Source: Paulinella micropora (Eukaryota > Cercozoa > Imbricatea > Euglyphida > Paulinellidae). From it: a stretch of DNA of 64,000 nucleotides. This document shows positions 46,584 to 58,448 of this stretch, piece after piece. Position numbers and translations under genes: made by a program. Under the pieces are notes generated by a model. It saw nothing but the letters and a program-made list of their open reading frames with translations. It was not told the DNA's origin and searched no databases. The first letter of the stretch is position 1. The number at the start of each line of letters is the position of its first letter. The stretch is taken from positions 1 to 64,000 of the forward strand of contig WBZZ01006391.1 of assembly GCA_019918135.1 (NCBI GenBank), given 5' to 3'.

Positions 46584-47090
46584 TTAATGAGTCAGACTTA
46601 AAGCACTGGGGATCAGCTCGTCCACTCGCCGAAAGAACCGGTGCAGGCGCCGGTTGAGCCTGGCCTCTGCTCTTTGCCAGTACCGGCGCTTGACTCTCTG
46701 GATAGTGACTAGGCACTTGTGATCTCTTTCTAGATCCGGCAGGTCTTCCAGCGCTGATTGAGGCAGATCAGCAGCGATGTCCCAGCAGCTCCGCCACGGG
46801 TCATGCCGACCGAGGCCTGGCACCACCAGGAAGCGGGGCAGCGATAAATGATCGAGTAGGCGCTCCTGCTGCTCAGGAGCCAGCCTGCTCCATTGGCCCG
46901 GCCCGAGCGCTTCGTGGCACAGGGGGGCGACGTACTCCGTGACTAGGCCCACCAGCTCGGCTGCCACACCGAACCGCTCCCGCAACAGGTGCAGGCCGGC
47001 GTGTTCCGCGGCTATCAGCCCGGCCACGGTGCGCACCCACGGGTCCTCGGTGCCTTTAGTCATCAGTAGCTGGTCTAGCCAGGAAAACAC
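46584..47090 (-). CDS. Unrecognised helical protein
   Basis: The frame has 168 residues as given. The coding-like sequence continues upstream to about 47.31 kb (KRRRLALPSLAA..., LLGELVDLADRQ) with no ATG in that frame before a stop. The true start may therefore be internal, non-ATG or reached by splicing. The sequence is Leu/Arg-rich and helical (HAGLHLLRERFGVAAELVGL; RRYWQRAEARLNRRLHRFFRR). A reverse-strand attaaaag just beyond its stop (about 46577-46584) is a possible 3' signal. Base composition is intermediate between the GC-rich genes and the AT-richer island to the right. No function is assigned. Confidence 0.45.
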   Translation of the reverse strand: MFSWLDQLLMTKGTEDPWVRTVAGLIAAEHAGLHLLRERFGVAAELVGLVTEYVAPLCHEALGPGQWSRLAPEQQERLLDHLSLPRFLVVPGLGRHDPWRSCWDIAADLPQSALEDLPDLERDHKCLVTIQRVKRRYWQRAEARLNRRLHRFFRRVDELIPSALSLTH

Positions 47091-47556
47091 ACAGCCCGGG
47101 GCAGGGCACGACTGCCGGTCAGCTAGGTCGACGAGCTCGCCCAGCAGGAAGTGTGCGCTGTCCGGCCGGCGCGCGGCTTCTTCGGTGGGCCGCTCGAACA
47201 GGAGCTGGCGTGGGGCGGCGGCCAGCGACGGCAGTGCCAGGCGGCGGCGCTTGCGAGGTTCTTCGCTGGCACCGGCAGACGCTCGTTTTCGCTACCTCAC
47301 CAGCAACAAAAAGACTTTGAATTAAGGTTCGTTTTCTTTCCTTTGTTCTGGCTCTTTGGTCAGCGGCCACCGCATATTAAAACCTCTCTTGGCAGCTTTC
47401 TCGATCTATGTAACAAATTAGCGAGAGGGTGCACAGAAAAAGTATGACTTTTTTAATAATGAGCTCGACCGTCTTACACTTGGCACTGAAAAGTGGCTGG
47501 TTCTTAGTTGTAGGCAGGCCAGGTCATACAAAGAAGTCGGAGTTGGCACGTAGTGA

Positions 47557-48787
47557 TTACTGTACCCTAACAAAGCGCTTGGCCCCGCTCTTCGTGCCAT
47601 ACGTCGGTGACATAAGCCTTAGCTGAGCATTGATGATCTTAGCGTAGGATGCGAGAAGGCTTTCAATCGGTGAATCTCCGCTGGTACCGGACAATAGCAA
47701 ACGGCGCACCAGCTGGTCGTCGGTGATGCTAAACTTGTTCTGAAAATGTGGACTCATAACGGAGAATTGAGCACCTTGTACTATCTGTTTTCCTGCCTCC
47801 TCTCTAGCCCAGGTTTGGAAGAAGGAATCAATTTGTAAACCATAGCCCGCAAGATCGGCATACAGTAAAACGCTCTGGTGCTTCTTCTTCAGGGCAATTA
47901 TAATTTGCCTAAAAAAGGGCAGTCACATTCTTGTAGTCGCCTTGTAGTTCTGCGTCCAAGAATCCGTCGTGTGGAGTATTTGTAAGGGCGTTGAAGGCAG
48001 TCTCTGTTGGCTTTCTCAACCTGCGTTGGAACGAAAATACTCCTTGTTTGGCATCACCGTTCAGAAAGAATTCCAGGGTTAGCACGTGCAATTCAAGTAG
48101 TGTCATTAGACAGTTGTTTCTAAACTTGACGTATTCTGTTACCAATTGGGAAGTCTCACGGTCGCTCATTCCGATTGGATTGACTCTGCTTGAGCCGAAC
48201 ACACACTTTCCGCTGTCATTAGCAGCGACTATAACGCCAAGCGGCCCAAAAGAACCGTCCTTACCCAGATAGGGCATAACCTGATCAGAGATGAACACAA
48301 ATCCTTGATCTTGACTGGTGTAAGGGTCCTTCGTCAAAGCACCCGCAATAACCTTCCATTGAACCTGTTGTCTTTCAGTGGCTTGTTTACTAGCTGCTGC
48401 AGGTTGGCTAACTGTAGATAGGAGGTTTGGGATTGTATCTCTGGGTGCAAGTGTGAGGATCGTTCGCCTGGCATCAATACCAGTTATAATACCCTTGGCA
48501 GATACCTTTCCTGTAAGCAGCAATAAATCTAGGTTGGTCATTGCCGCTTCATGTGATAAGTTCCATGTTTTACTTGTGTGCTCCGTTACATCCAGCATGA
48601 GCAGTGGATTGTTGATGACATTACTAGCTCGTACAATTGGGGTAATTGCATTAAAAATATCTAGTGCGTCGTTTGCCTTTCTGGCAGCCTCATACAATAG
48701 CGGAAGTGTTTGGCTGTTGAGATAGAACGACACATCTGCCAACAATTGGCTATCAGCAGCCGTTGCGGCATTACGTGTCAGCGACAT
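47557..48787 (-). pseudogene. Unrecognised ~410-codon gene in the AT-richer island, one apparent break
   Basis: From the ATG at 48787 the product begins MSLTRNAATAADSQLLADVS and is a balanced globular sequence with no signal, membrane helix or low complexity. Recognisable stretches include RTILTLAPRDTIPNLLSTVS, GPLGVIVAANDSGKCVFGSS and FRNNCLMTLLELHVLTLEFF. Coding character continues to 47557 (ITDDQLVRRLLLSG; SPTYGTKSGAKRF). It appears broken about once. Codon use is much more AT-rich than in all flanking genes, suggesting a different origin or strong protein-level constraint. A structural (nucleocapsid- or capsid-associated) protein is a guess from composition only. Confidence 0.5.
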
Positions 48788-49016
48788 TTCACAGCCATGC
48801 TAAACTGTGCTTTAGTATACATTGTTAAACATTCGTATATAATGTCTCTTTATTGCAGTTGCCTCCTCTTCCCTAACCCTCCCCACCCTCTCCCTCCTCT
48901 GGCCTCTACCGCTATCTTTCCCCCCTCCTCTCCCCCCTGCCCTTCTCCGTCCCTTTTCCCCATCATCCCGGATTGTAGTGCCCGGGGGTCCGCTTTCTGC
49001 ACCCGTGCGCGTCAGC
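48788..49016. other. Pyrimidine-rich spacer
   Basis: A C/T-rich tract lies at about 48860-48965 on the plus strand, between two genes in the same (minus) orientation. No gene is seen. Confidence 0.45.
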
Positions 49017-49931
49017 TTATATGAGTCCCCCGCGCATATAATCAGCCACGCATATCTCTTCTGGCAAGCCCGGGCTGGTACATCGTGTCATGTGATAGTC
49101 AAGCTTGTAGAACCTGCCGCATGGGAGGCCGAACAAAGTTTCGTTTTTCGGATGTTTGCCCCGTTCTGCTCGGGAGTAAAACTCAATGCCTGCGGTGTTT
49201 GTGTACTCAGAATTAAATCGGATATCCTCGTGAGGAACCCATGCTTTGATTACCTTGGTGATCAATGCTTGGTTCGTAATAGGACTCAGATGATACTTAT
49301 CTCGCAGTATCCACGATACGCCCTGGGAGGCCTCTCCGTAGTAGCCGGGTGTAACAAGCAGTCGGGCGTATTTGTTCATGAGCAGCTGAGCGCTCACGTC
49401 TTTCAAGCTCTCAGTAACAGACCCCTGAGAACTGCTCGCCTGTTGCTTTTCTTCGGCAAATTCTCTTTTAGCAGCCATGGAGGTAAGCTTGAACCCGTAG
49501 GGCGTCACGCTGTATGCAATATACGCGATGATTTCCTGGTTGGCACTCAGGCGGCAAACGAATGCTCGCTTATACCATTGCTTGAACCCACTGTAGTCAA
49601 GGCTGAAATGTTGATAGGCTAGCGAGGCGATAGCTACTAGCACACGTGCAGTGTCGTCGCTGATGTCTTCGTTGGACCAGCTGCAAAACGAACTTATTTC
49701 CTCTTGTGTAAAAACTGTGTCCAAATCATCATGCATGTAATTTGTCAGTGCCGTTTCCACAGCCGCGTGGTCCTCTCTCGGTACAGAACGGTGAAGAAAA
49801 GTGTCGATGATTTTCTTCTTACTTTCCCACTGAAAGCTGCGATCCTTAAAACAACGTGGACAAATTGCGCCCCGCCGTACAGACCGAGCTGGTGGTGTTA
49901 TATGATCGGTAGGGTTCGGTGCATGATCCAT
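49017..49931 (-). CDS. Unrecognised 304-aa protein in the AT-richer island
   Basis: This is an intact frame from the ATG at 49931. Near the N-terminus is RRGAICPRCFKDRSFQW (one CxxC), then a helical region (KKKIIDTFLHRSVPREDHAA; DDTARVLVAIASLAYQHFSL). A mixed C-terminal half follows (LVTPGYYGEASQGVSWILRD; ETLFGLPCGRFYKLDYH). There is no signal peptide or membrane helix. It shares orientation, composition and absence of repeats with the gene at 47.56-48.79 kb, so the two probably came together. Possibilities include a virion structural pair or genes from another (even RNA-virus-derived) source. I cannot decide between them by reading. Confidence 0.5.
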   Translation of the reverse strand: MDHAPNPTDHITPPARSVRRGAICPRCFKDRSFQWESKKKIIDTFLHRSVPREDHAAVETALTNYMHDDLDTVFTQEEISSFCSWSNEDISDDTARVLVAIASLAYQHFSLDYSGFKQWYKRAFVCRLSANQEIIAYIAYSVTPYGFKLTSMAAKREFAEEKQQASSSQGSVTESLKDVSAQLLMNKYARLLVTPGYYGEASQGVSWILRDKYHLSPITNQALITKVIKAWVPHEDIRFNSEYTNTAGIEFYSRAERGKHPKNETLFGLPCGRFYKLDYHMTRCTSPGLPEEICVADYMRGGLI

Positions 49932-50559
49932 CGAAGACAGGCGGGGTCAGGAAAGACGACACAAAACGCTTGGGCTTTGTTTTATAGGTAAGTCGTTAAC
50001 TCGTCAGGCAGGGGAGGCATGGGGGAAAGAGGGAGAAAACACCTCCTCCCTTCTCGCACTTTCCCTTGCTTTCTCCCTGTTCTCGCCCCCCCCCGCCTTC
50101 CCTTCCGTCTCTTGTCACGCAAACTCTCCCCTCCAGAATCATCTTTTCATATCTCCTGTTTGTTTTGGGGCTGCCTCCCGCCTGACCCTTGTGGCCTGCG
50201 CCGGCCCGCGGCGCCCGCGCGCCAGGCACCCGCCGACGCGCGGGGAGGGGGGGCTCCCGCCACACCGAGAGACCCGGCCAGGACGCGTGACCGACCTTCC
50301 CATGCTGTGCTGTGCCCACAGCGCCAGTCCTGGCGCCGCCCCAGCCCAGATCCCGGCGGCTGGGAGCTGGACGGCGTGAGTGACGTGGGAGGGCTGGTTT
50401 GAGGGTGGCCAGGACCAAGTGACAGAGAGAGAGAGAGAGAGAGCGAGGGACGGGGAGGGGCGGGGGTCTGGGTAGTAGCGGGGGTGGGGGCCTACAGCCG
50501 CACCGCCGGACCGGCCGGGGTGGGGGCGTGCCTCGTCACTACCCGGGCTGCTAGTGCCC
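49932..50559. other. Spacer with return to GC-rich composition and GA microsatellite
   Basis: AT-richer up to about 50.15 kb, then GC-rich. A (GA)n run lies at 50422-50444. No supported gene is seen. Confidence 0.45.
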
Positions 50560-53500
50560 TCACTGCGAGCCGGCGAGGGTGGGCAGGAACTCGCGCCGTT
50601 CGTACCAGGGGTCGTCCGCCCACACCTGCAGCTCGCAGCGGCACTCGCCCAGCTCGCGGCAGCGGGCGCACGGCGGCCACACTTCCTCCAGCAGCAGGGC
50701 TTCCTCCGCCGTCGGCGAAGCCCAGGGCAGGCCTAGCACGACGGTCTTGTAGCAGCGGAAACAGCAGTGGCACTGCCGGCACGCCCCGACCGCACACAGG
50801 CAGACCGTCGCTAACCAGAGCAGTGGCGCCCAGAGCGGCGGCCACGAGGGGGGCGGCCGGGGCGGGGGGCGCTGGGCGTCCGTGGGCGGCCCGGGGGGGG
50901 CCGCCAGCCCGGGCGCGGGCTGGACGACGCGGCCCCGCCAGGTAGAGTACACCGAGGCCCCCAGGGCGTCGCCGGCCTGCCGCCGGCGGCGGGCGAGGCC
51001 AAAGGTGGCTTCCAAGCGCACGACGAGGGTCACGTCGGCCGCGGCCGGCGCCGCGCCCGGCGGGGGCCAGGCCTCCGGGCACACGAGGACGCTGTGCGGG
51101 CCCGTCCAGTTGGCCGCGGGGTAGTCGACGGTGGCCGTCGTGGTCCCCAGCGCCAGCGTGTAGCGCAGCAGCGCCAGACTCTGCAGGGGGGCGTACCGCT
51201 GATCACTGACGAGCGCCAGGAAGCACGGCCACGCCAGGGAGCCGTCGCTCTGGTAGTAGAGCTGCGTGACCTCGGCGGCCCCCGCGGCGGGGCCCGGGGC
51301 GGGGCCCAGGGCGTCCAGCCGGGCGGCCTCCTCCGCGCTGCCATTGGCGAGCAGTAGCAGTGACGAGGTGGGGGGAGCCAGCCCCAGCTCCAGCTCGCAC
51401 CAGTCCTGCGCCGGAAAGACGAAGCGGAGCAGCGCCTGGGACGTCAGGTTCGGGTACAGGCGGTGCTGCGCCGCAAACTCGTACACGAGCTGCACCGCCT
51501 CGCCCCCGCTGTCACAACGGTCCGCCCGGCTGCGGGCCCACCAGCGCTGCGTGCACTCCACGGGCCCGCAGTCGGGCGGGCCCCACTCGCCGAGTTCCCC
51601 CGGCCCCCAGAACGAACCGGCCGGCGCCTGCCGGGGGGCGAGCAGCCAGCCGGTGGCGGTGGTGGCGAAGACCAGCTCGGAGGCGAGCGACTGGTTGCTG
51701 ACCCACCGCACGGCCCAGCTCAGGCACAGGGCGCGCACCGGCGCGGGCAGGCCCGACGTGACCGAGACGTTGGGCTCGAGCCACGGCAGCAGGAGGAAGA
51801 AGGGCAGCCGCACGTCGGCCACGGCGCAGCCGGCGCCCACGACGACCTCGCCCACCCACTGGTCGCAGGCGCCCGCCCCGGTGCAGACACACGAGGCGTT
51901 GGCGTCCACCTCGTAGTCGACGACGCGGCACTCCCCCGCCGTGTGGTTCCCGCCCGGCGCCCCGGCGGCCACCGCCACGCGCGCCGTGGCCAGCAGGTGG
52001 CAGGCGCTGGCGGACTGGACTCGCAGGGCAGGGGCGGTCCAGCCGTCGCTGGGCACTCGCACCACGAAGGAGAGGCGCCCCGCCTGCGCCCCGCTCAGCA
52101 CCGTGAAGGCCGTGCCCGCGGGGTCGAGCCAGGGCTCGGCCAGGCCGGTGGGCGCGGCGAGGCACTCCGGCGGCCGCGCGGGGCAAGGCGTGGGCGAGGC
52201 CGAGGCCGAGCACGAAGCCGAGCCCAGGGCCGAAGGCGAGGCCGAAGGCGAGGCCGGAGGCGAGGCTGAGGACGAGGCAGAGGACGAGGCAGAGGAAGAG
52301 GAGGAGGCCGAAGGCGAGAACGAAGACGAGGGCGAGGCCGAAGACGAGGCCGAGGACGAGGAAGAGGGTGAGGCCGAAGACGAGGGCGAGGCAGTAGACG
52401 AGGCTGAAGACGAAGGCGAGGCCGAAGACGAGGCTGAAGACGAAGGCGAGGCCGAAGACGAGGCAGAAGACGAAGGCGAGGCCGAAGGCAAGGCAGTGGA
52501 AGAGGCTGAGGCGGAGGCCGTAGAGGAGGCAGAGGCCGTAGGGGAGGCTGAGGCCGAGGCCGTAGAGGAGGCCGAGGGCGAGGGCGCAGACGAGGCAGAG
52601 GCAGAGGGCCCAGGCGAGGCCGAGGCCGACGACCCGGGCGAGGCCGAAGATGACGGCCCGGGCGAGGCCGAAGCAGAGGCCCCAGGCGAGGCCGAAGCCG
52701 AAGGCCCGGGCGAGGCCGAAGCCGAAGGCCCGGGCGAGGCCGAAGCCGAAGGCCCGGGCGAGACCGAAGCAGACGGCACGCAGGCTACCGCCGGGGGCCA
52801 CTCGCCCGCCAGGAAGGGGCCCGGCCCGCCGCCGGCCGCCGCAAAGTACAGCTGCGTGGCCGCGCGGGTGCGGACCTGCAACGCCACGCGGTAGGCCGTC
52901 CGCCCGTCCCAGCGGTGGAGCCGGAAGTCGGCGGCGTAGACCCCGTCGCGCTCGCACGCCGCCACGGCCCACCACCACGGGTCCCCGGGCGCCGGCGGCC
53001 GCAGCTCGACCCCCGGCCGCGCACTGCTCTCGTTCACGTCTGCCCACGGCAGGTCGAGGCCGAACCAGACGCTGGTCCCCCCGCTAGCGCAGTCCGCCGC
53101 CCGCAGCGTGTTGGGTGGCGCCTGCACGACCTGGTTCAGGTACGCCACGAGCCGCACCCGCGTGTCCTCGCAGTCGGGCAGCGCGTCCACCAGGTCCCAG
53201 GGGCTGTGGATGGCCAGCAGGCGGGCCAGCCCCCCCACGCTCAGCGCGTGGAACTCCACGTCCACCGAGTTGCTGGTATAGTCCCGCGCGTCGTACGCCT
53301 GCCCCCAGGCGGGCTGGGGCTGGCGCCGGTAGGCGGACGACGGGTCCGGCGGCCACTGCTCGTACAGCGGCGTCCCCTCGTACGGGTTCAGGTGGTGCAG
53401 GCTGGGCGTCAAGGCCTGCAGCAGGGGCCGGAAGCCCGGGTCCGGCGGCCCCCGGCCGTACCGGAACGCGGGCGGGGCGCCCCCCGCGGACCCGCAGCCC

Positions 53501-56500
53501 GTGCAGCCGACGGGGGTCTCGCCGTCCACGAGCCAGCGGTTGGCCGTGGCGGCGAAGTGCACGGCCGCGGCCGCGATGTGGCTCGTGTCGCTCAGCGAGA
53601 CGAGCTCGTCGCCGTCCGTGTCGCCCGCGGTGGGGAAGGGCCCCACGGGCGCGGGCCCCGTGTCCGCCGGCGCGTCCGCCAGCGCGCGCCGCCGCCGCCG
53701 CAGCGACGGGGCGGCCGCGTACCCGGCCGCCAGCGTAGTGTTGCCGGCCACCACCACGTAGGCCTCGGACGCGCCCAGGGGCGGCAGGCCCGCGGCGGCC
53801 GTCCAGTCGTGGACGGCGGAGCCGGCCGCGTCGAGCGCGCGCAGCTGGACCAAGAACCCCGTGAGCGCGTAGCGGCCGGACGCGCCGGGGCGCAGCGGCA
53901 GGCGCAGCGTGCACACGTGCACCTCTCCACTCAGCGCGCGCTGCGCCGCCGGGTCCAGGGCCTGCACCTGCCAGAACAGCCAGCGCGCGTAGCCCAGCTC
54001 GGAGAAGCGGGGTTCGTAGCTAGGGGCCCGGCCGAGCACGAAGCGCACGTCCAGCCCGTGCGGGTTCTCGGGGCAGAAGGCCGGCAGCGCGTCGCAGGCG
54101 CAGCCGACCTCGCCGACCGCCGCCAGCAACAGGTCGACGTCCCACGCGCGGTCGTCCAGGCACAGCGCGACCTGGCAGGACGCGAGCCGCGCGGGGCCGG
54201 CGTGGCACGTCACGGGCAGCCACAGCTCCTGCCGGCAGGGCCACCCGACGGAGTCCTGCACCGCGCACGGCACCCCCGCGGCGGCGCCGAAGCCGGCCTC
54301 GAACGGGCCGGGCGCCAGGTTGAGCGCCACCGGCGCCGACGCGTTGAGCTCCCGGCTGGCGTTGGCGGGGCACAGCACCGTCACGTACGCTGTGTTGACT
54401 TGGTAAGAGTTCAGGCGGGGGCGCAGCGCCCCCGTGGCCGGGTCCACGGCCGCCCGCGTGCCGTCGTCCAGCCCGAAGCGGATCAGCTGCGCGGCCTCGG
54501 GGGGGACAGGTCCGCCAGGGGCCGCAGCCACCAGCCGCCCTCGAAGTGCACCAGGACGCCGTCGGGGTCGGGGAGGGCGCCCGCGCGGGGCACAGTCCAG
54601 GGCCCGGCGGCGGCGGCGCCGCCGCCCGGCGCTTACGACACGTTGGCGCCCACGGCGGGCCAGGGCTCCGTCGACACCGCCACCGACACGGGGCACGACT
54701 CCAGCCGCCACGCCTGGCCGGGGGGGAAGCGGGCGCGCCACGCGGTCGTGCTGTTCGTGCCGTTCGTGCCGTTCGTGCCGGGCGCGGCGGCCCGCAGCGG
54801 CCGGGCACAGCCCGGGCGTGGGCGGGCGTCCAGGCGCACGGCCCCGTCCGCGCCCGGCCCGTCCAGGCCCACGTGGGCGCTGAGGTCGGCCTCCGCCGCG
54901 GGCGCGCCGGCGCTCAGGCGCCCCCGGGCCACGAGGCAGCCGGCCGAGTACAGCTGGCTGCAGTGCAGGGGCCGCAGCGCCCCGCCCTGCTCGCAGGTCG
55001 CGAGCGGCTGCCCCGCCGGCGCGAAGGGTGCGTAGTAGTCGGCCCGCAGCTCCAGCGCCACCAGGTCCGCCCGCGCCGGGGGCAGGCCGGGCCACGCCGC
55101 CTCCAGCCACGCCGCCCCCGGCCGTGCCAGGGCTTCCGCGCAGGCGCGGCCGGGGGTGGGCAGCGCCACGCCCCCGGCCGCCTGCCCGACGAGGCGCGGG
55201 TCCTCCGTCACCACGTACGCCGCCGGCTCGCCCTCGAACCACAGCAGCGCCCGCCAGTCCGTGCAGTCCGGGGCCGACACGGGCGCGTAGGTGGCGGCCG
55301 AGCCCGCCGGCGCCACGGCGTGCGCCACCTCGACGGTGAGCCGCACCGGGCGGGGGGGGCTCGTCAGCAGCCAGCCCGGCGCCGTCTGGCCGCCCCACGA
55401 CGCCCGCAGGTGCGGGCCCCACGGCAGCGGCGGGGCGCCGACCGGCAGCACCAACTGCCAGCCGCCCGCGTCCGAGCGCGAGACCAGCAGCGACTCGTCG
55501 CCGGGGCCGGTCAGCGACGCCTCGGCCGACACGTCGCGGTAGTGGCCGCACGGGTCCACGGCCCACACGAGCGCCGTGGCCCGGGCGCCGGTGGAGTCCA
55601 GCAGGCCCCCGGCGGAGGCGGAGGCGGCGGCGGCGCGGAAGAGCACTTGCGATGGCCCCCCCCACCGGGCCCGGGCGGCCGGGCCCAGCACCGTGACGGC
55701 CGCCAGGCGCTCGTCGCTGGCGCCGGGCCCGGCCGCCAGGCGCGCCACGGCCCCTGGCCCGCCGCCGTCCACGGCCACGAGCCACTGGCCCGCGCCGTCG
55801 TCGGGGGCCCGCGCCCACCCCCCCGCGCCGAGCGTGAGCGGGCCGGGCCCGCCCGTGGCCGACAGCCGGACCAGCGGGGTCACGTCGTAGCGTCGTCCGC
55901 CCCCCGGGCTTAGCTGCGCCGTCGCCACCAGCCGGGCCCAGCCGCCGGCAGGAAGGACCGGGGGCCGGGCCTCGAGGGCCAGCGAGCCCGGGGCGAAGGA
56001 CCAGGCCGGCCACGTCACGTTGGCGCCCGGGGCCGCGCCGTCGTCGCCCGCCGCGGCCAACACCCAGGCGGCGGCGGGCCAGCCCGCGCTGCGGCTGGTG
56101 ACGGCGCAGCAGCCCCCCTCGTCCACCGCCGCCCGCAGGCCCGGCGCCGCCTCGCAGCGCCGCGCGGCCACCCGGCCGGGCTCGTGGTCGGCCGCGCGGC
56201 TGTGGCTGTACACGGGCACCAGGCACAGGCGGGCCCCGGCCGGGCACCCGGCGCCGCAGGGCAGGCCCCGCAGCGCCGGCAGGCCCTCGGGCGCGGCGTA
56301 GGCCCCCACCAGGAACGGCGGCCGCAGGGCCACGCGCAGCGACGGCTCGCCGTTCACCGCGACGGCCGTGTTGGCCCCGAACAGCCGCGGCCCGGCGGCG
56401 CCGCGGGACACGAGCGACACGACCAGGCCGTGCAGGACCAGCGCGCCGGCGCCCGCCCGGTACCGGATGGTGGCCAGGGGGGCGTAGCCCGCGGCGCCGG

Positions 56501-57614
56501 ACGCGGCGGCCGCCAGCGCCACAAAGGACAGCGTCAGCTGCTCGCCGTCGGCCCGCGGCGCCGCGCCGGGCCCGAAGCCGGCGGCCCACTCCACGCCCAG
56601 GTACTCGGCGCCCTCGGCCCACCACACGAGCGTCCCCCCCCGCACGTCCGCGTGCGGCGGCTCGCGGGCCAGCACCAGGCGGGCGCGCCACTCGCTGTCC
56701 GGGGCGAGCGGCCACCACGGCGCCTCGGCCAGCACGTACGGCCCCGACCCGTCCGCGGCCGGGGCCGGCCGGCAGCCGGCGGGCGGGCACGGCGGGGGCA
56801 CCAGGCGCACCCGCCACTCCTGCGGCGGCGGCGGCCGGAAGTCGGGGGGCACGCCGGGCACCTGCAGGGACGCCACCACCGTCCGCTCGGCCGCGCCGGC
56901 CCCGAAAGACCCGAAGGCGGCCGGCGGCACGCGCGCGCGGGCGAAGCCGGCGGCCGGGCCCGCGGACCACCCCGCGTCCTCCAGTGCCCCGCCGGCCGGC
57001 GGGGGCGACGCCCACGCCAGGCGCACCCAGCCCCCGGCCGGCGGCAGGGGCAGGCCGGCCGCGTCCAGCAGGACCCAGGCCACGCGCAGCAGGTCATAGT
57101 CGCTCGCCCCGTACACCTCGGGTGTCTGCACGTACAGGGCGAAGCCCGCGGGCGGCCGGGGCGGGCGCGGCGCGGCGGCCGTCGCCACCCAGCCCCGGCC
57201 CGCGCCCAGCTGCACCACGGAGGGCTCGTCGCCCCAGGCGAGCACGGCGGCCGTGTCCTCCTCACCGGCGGCCGGCGGCGGGGACGCCGGACAGGCCTCC
57301 GGCAGCAGGCCGGGGGCGGCGAGCGGCCAAGGACGGGGCCCGAGCTCGCAGGCTTCTGGCTGGCACACCACGGGCTGCGGGCTGGGCGACGCGGCCGGCC
57401 GTCCGGGTGGGCACGGCGCGCCGGGGCAGGGCCGCCAGCGCGCGCGACAGCGCCCGCGCCGCGGCGCCCAGACGGACGGCCGGGCACTCCAGGGCAGCAC
57501 CACGGCCAGCACTAACAGCACGCACAAGAGCGGGAGCCACACCCAGCCGGGCACGTCGGGGCTCGGGGCCAGAGCGCGGGCGGGCCTGCGCCCGGCAGGC
57601 ACACGATCCTGCAT
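50560..57614 (-). pseudogene. Giant surface glycoprotein (~2,300 codons), broken
   Basis: A signal-anchor-like helix follows the ATG at 57614 (WVWLPLLCVLLVLAVVLPW). Long beta-rich, Pro/Gly/Ala-rich ectodomain segments come next. One resembles a cohesin-type domain (about 56.45-56.60 kb: LTLSFVALAAAASG, PLATIRYRAGAG). A GDTDGDELVSLSD stretch near 53.6 kb resembles a dockerin/EF-hand calcium loop. After it comes a ~200-residue Ser/Ala/Pro stalk (SASASPGPSASASPG), then a second ectodomain. RRRRQ lies about 50 residues before the C-terminal membrane helix (LWAPLLWLATVCLCAVGA). The tail is Cys-rich and cytoplasmic (CRQCHCCFRCYK). Many NxS/T sequons are present. The gene is broken in about two places. 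It would be the largest envelope- or cell-surface-like protein of the locus. I recognise no named family. Confidence 0.55.
52190..52790 (-). repeat. Ser/Ala/Pro-coding degenerate hexanucleotide repeat
   Basis: Plus-strand gaggccgaaggcgag-type repeats, about 600 bp long, encode the minus-strand Ser/Ala stalk. A 3-bp phase is kept throughout, as expected under coding constraint. Strong strand asymmetry makes it a likely site of slippage. Confidence 0.75.
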
Positions 57615-58448
57615 GTGCTCTCTTCAAGCCTAGCCAAGCACCCTAACCCACTCTAAGTTGCTACTTTGCACAGACACCAGGGCCCGGCCGCTGCGCCTGA
57701 CGCGCGCGGGGCGGGGAGAGGGAAGGGGGGAAGACCCCTGGGAAGAGGGGGGAGTGGCGGGCGGGCCTGTCGGCCGGGCAGCCCCCCCTCCTTCCCTCCG
57801 CCCGCGGCACGCCCCTGGCCCCTCCCCCTGGCCTACCCCCCGCCCAACGCGCCCCGGGGAGGGCGTGGCCGGCGCGCGGGGTGGTGTGTGCCCCCGGAGC
57901 TGTGTTCAGGACGGGGCCGCCGAACAGAGGAAGTTCCACGCTGGTTTCCTCCTGGTGGGCGATGGCGCACCAGGCGGCGGAGGCCCTAGCGCTCGTCGAG
58001 CTGTACATCCGGGGGCGTCATATAGCTCCGGCTTAATAGTAGGCCCGGCTCTGCACGGCAAGTCGACCAAGACAGTAAAAAAAAGCCCAGACCTCCGCTC
58101 TGCTCCCTGGGCGCACGCCAACCCGCCCCTTCTCTGGCCCTTCCGTCTCTAGCTCAGGTTACGGGTGCCGTGCCTCGGCCGGGAGCTTGGGCCGGCAGGG
58201 GATCCAACGCCCTCCGAAGCATCCGGTGGTTTTTATTGTGACGACGACCCAAGACCACAGCGGGCAGTGTCCTAGCCGGGCCCGGAGCAACGCACGCAGA
58301 GTGAGCGATGCCTCCCCGGGGAAGTGCTCGCCTCAGCCTGCGCTCGGCGGAGAGAGACCGCGGCCGGGTCCCGGCCGGGTCCAGGCCGGCGGGCACGGGC
58401 GCACCGAGCGGCGGGGGGGGAGCTAGCGGCGGGTACGGGCGCGCCCGG
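57615..58448. other. Spacer between two minus-strand genes
   Basis: It contains a reverse-strand AATAAAA (about 58224-58230), about 220 nt beyond the stop at 58449. Plus-strand frames here (for example 57658-58152) are compositional. No gene is called. Confidence 0.4.

Noticed and set aside
51941-52894. A 317-codon plus-strand frame very rich in Glu/Ala/Asp
   Set aside because: It is the antisense of the Ser/Ala-rich stalk of the giant glycoprotein; the acidic composition follows from the hexanucleotide repeat and shows no independent features.
57658-58152. 164-codon plus-strand frame in the spacer
   Set aside because: Composition-driven, with no motif, and overlapped by other frames of equal quality.
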